NCBI GenBank assembly: GCA_026120185.1
Contig: JANUWF010001218.1
Location: 3,534,001 to 3,598,000 of the forward strand
DNA length: 64,000 bases
Direction: 5' to 3'
DNA from: Voacanga thouarsii
Lineage: Eukaryota > Streptophyta > Magnoliopsida > Gentianales > Apocynaceae
The position numbers were made by a program, and so were the translations under genes. This document shows, in pieces, positions 57,240 through 64,000 of the stretch. Under the pieces are notes generated by a model. That model saw nothing but the letters and a program-made list of their open reading frames with translations. It ran no database searches and had not been told where the DNA came from. How positions within the stretch are numbered: position 1 is the stretch's first letter; every line of letters starts with the position of its first letter.

Positions 57240-58513
57240 GATGGGCCTCCAAAAGAACCACAAAATGGATCACCACGACCTCTAAATGGACCATGAGGTC
57301 CTCCTTGTCTCTCCCAATAATATCGCCAATAATTCCCTTGAATATCTTGATTGAACATTAGATTGTGCAAAATATCATCATGGCGTTATTGAGTATGCTC
57401 AATCTTATTAAACCTTTGATCATGCCTCACCCACATATTCGCTATGTCTATTCTCATTCCAGCTATTTCATCCTTCAAATGCTCTAAATATGTATGGATG
57501 TTGGCTAGAATGTTATCATCAACACTTGATGGTCGCCCAGAATACCTTTTTTGTTGGAAAGATTCCTCTTCTTGCTCAACTGAAAGATCAGAAATACTAG
57601 TTTGGGGAACCTTCCTTGGCCTTGGCCATGTAGATATTGTAGCATTAAACTTATAACCACAATGAGAAAATACTTGTTCAATGACAACATTACCTGAGGT
57701 AGTAGGTTCCACAAGTTCATTATTCTTAGAAATATCAAAAGCATTCAAAACCTGTGAAATCATCAATGGAAGACCAAATACTTTGGTAGCATGGCCATAA
57801 GCCGCCACCTCTCGCATAGAAGTTAGTAACAAAGGGGCAAGGGGAATGGGTTCTCCACGAAGCATTTTAAAAAGTATATAAACACCAATGATTCTAACTT
57901 CATTCAAACTACTCAATTGAAGGCAAACATTGATACACAAAAGATACAAAATAACCCTCCATTGAAGAGCAAGATCATTACTGGAGAGAAAGGAAGAACC
58001 ATGTGTAGAAACTTTTGATTCCAAACCCAACTGTCGATAAGCAACATTAAAATTCTAAATTGGCTCAGAAGAGATCATCTCATTGTAATGGTCAATTTCT
58101 ATCCAAGGGCTACTATCATCCACTCCAAAAATGGCAGCTAATTAAGCCCTAGTCAAAATTATGGAGATGCCTTTCACAGATGTTTCGATTTGTTTCAAAT
58201 GTCCTTTCCTTTTGCTTTTTATGTTTGCATAAAATTCCTTTACAAGAGCAGGACAAAAGTCACATCTCAAACCTAAAATTAGCCTCCAACCAATCCTTCC
58301 AAACATATCAATTATATTCAAAGATCGATCATGAGAATGCTTGATTGTTTTTTCAACAATGATCCTATTCGAGGCCCTAGCATTATACCATTTCTCACAT
58401 TTTTTATCAATTAAATTCTTTGGATGAAAAGAAGGTAGCTCTGAAGATGGATCAAAAGATGAGGATGGTTTAGTGCATTTGTGAGGTTTGAAAAATGGTT
58501 TTGTTTTAGGCAT
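57240..58513 (-). pseudogene. Transposase_32-like ORF of the alternating array unit
   Basis: A single frame from the ATG at 58513 runs through 58142-58513 and 57386-58030, broken only by a TAA at 58142, a stop near 58055 and one at 57386. Domains: a basic N-terminus (MPKTKPFFKPHKCTKPSSSF); a core with SLNIIDMFGRIGWRLILGL and CPALVKEFYANIKSKRKG; then LALQWRVILYLLCINVCLQL, EVRIIGVYILFKMLRGEPIP and VAAYGHATKVFGLPLMISQV; a C-terminal coiled-coil segment (NILANIHTYLEHLKDEIAGM) and a Gly/Arg/Trp-rich tail (RGRGDPFCGSFGG). The core resembles plant env-like or 'putative plant transposon' proteins and the Sirevirus ORF at 34540-36016. Function is unknown. Confidence 0.8.
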
Positions 58514-58635
58514 TTTGACTCAAACAAACACACTTTGCAAATGGTTTTCTTTTCAGTTAAAAACTTTTTCCAAAATTTTGATTTTCAAGAAAAACAATGC
58601 TTAAAATACCATTGACAATATCCAACTCAAATAGC
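58514..58635 (-). other. Leader adjacent to the Transposase_32-like ORF
   Basis: Short A/T-rich stretch before the palindrome arm. No distinct gene. Confidence 0.5.
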
Positions 58636-60403
58636 AAAAATACACTATCAAACCACAATGTCAACAAGTATATTGTCAAACTAAAATCTCAACAAGGTCC
58701 CCAAGAAGAATATCACAATTATGCTCCTAAAAGTATCCACAAAATCAACAATTCTAGCAAATTATGCAAACAACATCAATGGCACCAAAATCACAACCCA
58801 ATCTTCTCATACATATTTGCAGCTCCAAATAAACTCAACAAGAATCATTTCAAACAAAGTAAATAATTCCTCAAAATGTAATACTAATGAATGTCAAGAG
58901 GAAGCTATGTACTATTGTTTGTATGAATGTTTAGTGCCACTAAATTCTCTAACCTTTGCAGCTTCACGATGTGAATATAAATTTGTGATGAATCAGTACA
59001 AGAAGGAAAGAATTGTTGAAGAAAGAAAATGAATGGGGATGAAGACCTTCGGTGTAAGAGAACTAAGAAAGCAATAGCTTCTGGGAGAGAAGAAACGGAT
59101 ACGTAGTGAAAAGAATAAGAAATCTAGGTGAAGATAAACATGGCATGTTGGTGTTGTTTGGTTGTAGAGACAAAAAGCTAAAGAGCATGTGAAGTTTTAT
59201 TTTCTTGTGTAAAAGAGAATTCTAAAGGTTGGAAAGTGTAGTGGGCTCGGTTGGGTGTTGATTGAAGCCATTGTTAGCCAAGCCAAGCTAAGGTCGGCTT
59301 GTGGAAAATTCGTATTTTTTTTTCAACAAGAAACAAGAAATGCAATGGTAATAAAAATAAATATATATTACAACAACTTGTATTACAAAAATATATTACA
59401 ACTAGTTATTATTACAATTACTAATATTGTTACACATAATAATTAAAATAATCATCCTTATCAAGTTATTTGCCTAGCCAAATTATACGCATCAATTACT
59501 AATATTGGTTAGGGATGGAAGTTCTTCTTCTTTGCCTGGCCAAATCATACGCATCAAGTTATTGTTTTATGATTATTACGTGTAACAATAAAAATATTAG
59601 CAGTTGTAATAATAACTAGCTGAATACATTGTTGTAACACAAGTTGTTGTAATATATATTTATTTTTATTACCGTTGCATTTTCTTATTTCTATGGAAAA
59701 AAAATTCTGGATTTTACACAAGCCAACCTTGGCTTGGCTTGGCTATAAATGGCTTCAGTCAACACCCCAACCAAGCCCACCATATTTTCAAACATTCAGG
59801 TTTCTCTTTTACACAAGAAAACAAAACTTCAAATGTTCTTCAGCTTTTTGTCTCCACAACCAAACAAAACCAACATGAGCATGTTTGTCTTCAACTGGAG
59901 TTCTTGTTCTTTCCACCACATATCTGTTTCTTCTCTCCTAGAAGCATTACTTTCTTGCTTTCTTTTTTCTCCTACACTGAAGGTCTTCTTCCCTATTCAT
60001 TTTCTTTCTTTAACAATTCTTTCCTCCTTGTACTGATTCATCACAAATTACATTCACATCGAGAAGCTCCAAAGGTTAGAGAATTCAGTGATGCTAAACA
60101 TTTATACAAATAACGGTACATAGATTCCTCTTGACATTCATTGGTATTCCATTTTGAGGAATTATTTACGTTGTTTGAATTGATTCTTGTTGAGTTTATT
60201 TGGAGCTACAAATATGCATGAACATGATTGAACTATGATTTTGGTGCTACTGATGTTGTTTGCATAATTTGCTAGAATTGTTGATTTTGAGGATACTTTT
60301 TAGGGAATAACTGTGGTATTCTTCTTGTTATTCTAAAGAGATCTTGTTGAGATTTTAGTTTGACAGTATACTTATTGACATAGTAGTTTGATATTGTGCT
60401 TTT
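58636..60403. repeat. Large palindrome holding the 5' region of two head-to-head array units
   Basis: The left arm (58636 to about 59438) and right arm (about 59578-60403) are inverted copies. For example TTTGCATAATTTGCTAGAAT at 60259 matches the reverse of 58754-58773, and AATATATATTTATTTTTATT at 59651 matches the reverse of 59352-59371. The loop of about 140 bases contains a direct repeat (TTTGCCTRGCCAAATYATAC, near 59469 and 59541). The right arm is cut at 60403 just before its ORF copy would begin. Open stretches on both arms are not credible genes. Confidence 0.85.
59744..59750 (+). promoter_or_regulatory. TATA box in the right arm of the palindrome
   Basis: TATAAAT lies after GGCTTGGCTTGGC and is followed about 30 bases later by CAACACCCCAACC, the usual spacing to a start site. 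The mirror position on the left arm (59270-59276) reads TAACAAT on minus, so that copy has lost the box. It would drive the outward-facing ORF copy. Confidence 0.55.
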
Positions 60404-60755
60404 TGTAACACCCCGAAGCCTAGGCCCGCTAGGGCCGGGGATGTCGCCCCGTCTAAAGGACAAGGGGTCTTTATAACTAGGTCACACAAATAAAATTACT
60501 GAAATAAAATTATACTTAACTTAAAATTTTATTACAACCCAATATACTCCAAGAGTAAATCCATGAAATTCCAAAACAAAAATCATAAATAAAATTATCC
60601 ACTCTTGTCTCCCCAAAGCAATATATAAAATCAAAAGACACATTCTCTTCCAAAGCAGATATTACTAGCCACTCAACTCCACAGCAGGATCATCCTGAAA
60701 TTATGATAAAAAGATGATGAGACAGAAATCTCAGTAAGTCCGTGTGTGCGTTGGG
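60404..60755 (-). repeat. Tekay-like LTR terminal fragment
   Basis: Begins TGTAACACCCCGAAGCC and continues with GGGGATGTCGCCCCGTC and GGACAAGGGGTCTTTA, which match 39012-39080 with substitutions. AAATCTCAGTAAGTCC near 60726 matches 39328-39343. It is therefore the same end of a related but different LTR. It is lost abruptly at 60755. Confidence 0.85.
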
Positions 60756-63700
60756 TGTGAAACCCCAGTCGAAACCAACCTTAGAGTAAGGGGGTTGGGA
60801 TGCATATCATATTTTATTGCACGTTTAAATATATTTTTTCATGATTTTATGTGCATTGAATTTGTGTTTTATAGTCTAGAGGGCTTGATTATGATTATTG
60901 AGTGAGAAGGGCAAAATGGTAATTTTTGCCCGGGGTGAAAATAGGGAGATAGCCTGTGGATTGAATAAAAAATAATTTTTTTAGTAGAAATAGCAACAAG
61001 AGTTATTGTGGTTTAGTGGTTAGAGCTTTGGAAGAGATTATTGAGGTCTAGGGTCCAAATTCCATCATAGAAGCTTTAGCTAGATTAAATTTTATTTTTG
61101 CTTAGGAAGGATTAGTTTCGGCTTAAAAGCCTAGAACAAGGTGGTGATAATGTCCTAGGAGAGACATGTTAGGAGAATTCTCATTTCACTCTTTACTCTA
61201 CTCGAAATTCTTGAAGGGAAATTCATTCTTCCTTGTTCTTTAATTTTTCTCAATGCTCAACTCATTAGTTTGATCAAGATGTTCTAGCCTTTTTCTTTCC
61301 AGAAAATTCAGTAGAGTGCTGAGACCTTTTAGGATCAAAATGTCTTGGTGAAAAACTTCTTATGGTCTGAAAAATATGGAAGAGTTGTGAGGAATTCCAA
61401 GAGGAAAAATCCCTCTAGTAAGCTTGCTAAAATTTTCCTCTAGCTTAGTTCATCTTTCTTCATGGAATGAGCTGGAATTTTCCAACTTGTTGTACCTTCA
61501 AAAGGGCGAAATTTCTAGCTAACATTCCCTCCCAAATGCTGCCAGAAAAATGGTCTTTAGGATCAGTTTGAAACCTGAAAATTCTGGGCCAATTTCGGAC
61601 TGCACAAGCTGGAGCAAAACAGAAAAAAATCTTGTACGAAAATCAGTTTTGAGAGCCCAAAACTAAGCTGTTTTCTTCCAAATTTTGTGCAGCACCTTAG
61701 CCATGTTTTTCCTCCATGAAGAAGGCTGGAAACCAGCCTTGAATACCCCTGAAACCCCCCTTCCAGCTCGCTGCAAAATGGTTGGAAGTGGCAGACGAAA
61801 ATCTGCCAGAAAATTCACTGTGCAGCGAAATTTCTGTGCAGATTTTTGTCTAGCTTGTTTCCTATCTCTCTTCCAGCCAAAACACCAACCCTAATCTGTC
61901 AAAACCTTCCTTAAACCTCCATCAACAGAGCTCCATTGATCCCCTTGAACTTCTGCACGAAATTCCATTAATGGCTGTCCAAAAATCTCTCAAACAAATC
62001 CCTGCAATTTAGCTTGATTGGTTTCCAAAATTTCAGCCATCTTATTTAGCAACCTTCCATAATATTTTGCTCAATAGACCAGACTTCTTCTTCATCATTG
62101 TACACCCTACTTTCGGCCACCATAAGCCTCCATAAGTCAGCATTAATCCCACGAAATTCTGCTCAAACAATCAGCCATGGCAGACTTCAAAGCTGTCCAA
62201 GCAATCAAGATATTCTTAGGATATTTACTTTCCAAATTCACTTCCTAAAAATATTCTACCAAGATTGTAACAACTAACCTTTCCTTTTCCCTTCCAAATC
62301 ACAGAAACAACTCCCTAAACCCTACTGAAAATCGGCCAGCCCCTCTCTCACAGAAAATTCGGCAGCTGCAAATCCTTTCTCTCTCTCTCGCGATTTTCAT
62401 CAACCATCAAGAACACACACACTACACCAAGAACACCTACTTCTTCTCTACACCTAATACCCCTCCAAACCATCTCAAATCCACTCAAAAACTTCCAGAT
62501 TTGATCTACACATTGCTGTGAATCCATCAACACCATTATTAACATCAAACTCCTCCAAACATCTTGCTACTTCGGATCAAAACCAGAAATTTCTGTTAAG
62601 GTCAAGAACACCATCAAGGTAAACTTATTCTAGCAACTTCATCTTCTCTAACTTTGATCTCTAATGAGAACCTATGCGAATAAACATACTAATGATTTCT
62701 TTTTCTCCTTCTCTCTCTCTCTCTCTTGGCCAAATGACTTTTTCTCCCATGAACATGCTTTCGCCATCTCCCATGGGCAAAGTTAGACATCTAGGAGTTG
62801 AGATCTACTCTAAACTCCTTCAAAGCATTCATCAACCAAGTATGTCCCTTCAACCTTTCTTTTAAACCCTAGATTCATGTCTCTACGATGATGTTGTTAG
62901 AAGGTGGAAGGCGAGGGGATGAGTATATATATATTGTTGAGATTGAAGTATGAATATATGTATGATTGTGAAGGAGATGGGATTTATGCATGGAAGGATT
63001 GTCATGGATGATTATATGATGATTTGAGGTTGATGCATGTCATAGGTAGTATTTGTGATGAAGTATGCTAGAGATTATGTCACCTTTGGTGAATAAGATT
63101 TATATTCATGTTGGATTGTTGAAGCCATGAACATATTTAAGCTAGTAGGGGTTAGATCATGTTTTGATAAATCGAGATCTATGCTTGTATGCATGATTTG
63201 GATGATTTGATGAATTGAAGGGTTGTATATGTTCATGATTGTGGTTAGCTATAGGAATATGATCATGACCTAGTTGTCCCTAAGCTAATTTTTATTTCAT
63301 GAATAAAATATTTCATAATGGGATTTTGCTAGTAATTTCCAAAAAACCCTAGGAGGGGTAAATTTCGATTATTATATATAATAAGGATATTTTAGTCAAA
63401 TAAATAATAGCTTTTGCTAGAAAATAAAATATATAGATATTATATATATAATGATAATATCAAATAAAGCCTTTTATGGAAATAATCATAATTAGTAAAA
63501 TATTTATTACTAAAAATTTAATTATTATCTTTTAATCAAAACCCATTAAAAATTTATTTATTATCTTTCAAGCAAGACTTATTAAATTTATTTTTAACTA
63601 ATTTTAGTTATCAATTATTTTCTAACAACTAAATTATTAATAAATCATTATTTTACCTAATTCCACTTAGGACTCTTCATCAAATAAACTCTAAATCTTT

Positions 63701-64000
63701 CTTAGCAAGATTTAAACCTTCAACTTATTAGTACGTATTTTCCAAAACACTAATTATTTTAAATATCAAATTAGACTTAGCTTATAAACCCTTTTTATTT
63801 ATTATCTGGCCTTAAAGCTTGGGTCACTAGGATCATGGTAGAAGTGAGTTGAGTTTGTTTTATTTGTGAAAGTCGATTTTGGACTTGATTTTCTTTTGGG
63901 ATGATCTAGAAAGTGTTGTAATTAATTTATATGAACTCTTTGATAGATTTAGAAGATTGTCAAGGGTAGAGACCAACCTACTAGAGTTCATACCCTAAGC
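60756..64000 (+). repeat. Tekay-like LTR in plus orientation, running off the window
   Basis: Begins TGTGAAACCCCAGTCGAAAC followed by a G-rich word and TGCAT, a layout like the start of the minus-strand Tekay LTR (TGTAATACCCCACCC). It then has long stretches of CAGAAAATTC and GAAATTTC words, and a GACCATCAAGGTAAAC-like splice-donor area near 62612 comparable to the reverse of 40597-40610. No LTR end, PBS or coding sequence appears before 64000. The part after about 62900 is AT-rich and its assignment is weak. Confidence 0.55.
61009..61063 (+). other. tRNA-like A-box/B-box sequence within the Tekay-like LTR
   Basis: TGGTTTAGTGG (61009-61019) fits the pol III A box TRGYNNARNNG, and GGGTCCAAATTCC (61051-61063) approximates a B box, about 30 bases apart. 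No full cloverleaf was found. It may be a tRNA or SINE remnant captured by the LTR. Confidence 0.45.

Larger units (their letters stand above)
24233..60403. mobile_element. Array of five alternately oriented Athila-related units (contains later insertions)
   Basis: Excluding the Sirevirus insertion (31890-56461, plus one TSD copy), the stretch is made of one unit repeated in alternating orientation. In order: LTR-like arm + (24233-25277); minus unit (25336-27698, 5' part missing); plus unit (27699-30320, 5' part missing); minus unit (30330-59440 without the insert, complete from LTR arm to the 5' end); plus unit (59578-60403, 5' part only). LTR-like arms start TGATAGG, next to an Athila-type tract (GGGGACAAGCAAAG, then a G run). 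This makes nested palindromes at two scales. The left end is truncated at 24233 and the right end is cut at 60403 by a Tekay-like LTR. Confidence 0.8.

Noticed and set aside
59739..60113. 124-codon frame on + in the right palindrome arm, ending near a TATA box
   Set aside because: Composition is that of a leader region; no conserved domain, and the left arm does not keep an equivalent frame.
61685..61894. 69-codon frame on + in the right-hand LTR
   Set aside because: Short, Cys/Phe-rich translation of LTR DNA with no homologue recognised and no splice or promoter context.

Overview
This is a window of angiosperm nuclear DNA, probably from a eudicot with a large repeat-rich genome. It consists almost entirely of transposable elements nested in one another. 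I see no intact cellular gene. The only host-gene sequence I recognise is a broken, intron-containing fragment of a plastid Clp-protease accessory gene (CLPT1/CLPT2-like), at 8399-14400 on +. Every element copy carries nonsense codons, frameshifts or lost catalytic residues, which suggests heterochromatic or pericentromeric DNA.

Layout. (1) 1-7000: a decayed Tat-lineage Ty3/gypsy element on the minus strand (gag, PR, RT, RNase H, second RNase H, integrase), with the tail of an antisense extra ORF at 1-661. (2) 7000-8400: AT-rich DNA with a (TAA)27 microsatellite. (3) 8399-14400: the CLPT-like pseudogene, with a short-LTR Ty1/copia Ale-type element (8764-13522) inside its first intron. (4) 14930-23900: a Mutator-like (MULE) transposase pseudogene on minus, split by a gag-only Athila element (15471-21970; target duplication GCCTC). 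(5) 24233-60403: Athila-related units in alternating orientation, forming nested palindromes with a plant-transposon (Transposase_32-like) ORF. (6) Inside one of those units, a Sirevirus-type copia element with an env-like third ORF (31890-56461; TSD TAGAT). Inside its integrase zinc finger sits a Tekay chromovirus (39012-52675; TSD ACATG), and inside that element's 3' LTR sits a solo Angela-type LTR (41226-42675; TSD CCTAA). (7) 60404-64000: two Tekay-like LTR pieces facing opposite ways.

Insertion order can be read from the duplications. The alternating array is older than the Sirevirus, which is older than the Tekay element, which is older than the Angela-type LTR. Separately, the MULE is older than the Athila insertion, and the CLPT fragment is older than the Ale copia. 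The Tekay LTR pair and the Sirevirus LTR pair look only a few percent diverged. The two Athila LTRs look older.

The feature that most deserves follow-up is the alternating palindromic array. Both its LTR-like blocks and its internal regions are inverted repeats, so divergent copies of one ORF would be read outward from a palindrome whose right arm carries a TATA box. All family assignments come from reading motifs by eye. No database search or alignment was run, and percentages are rough visual estimates.
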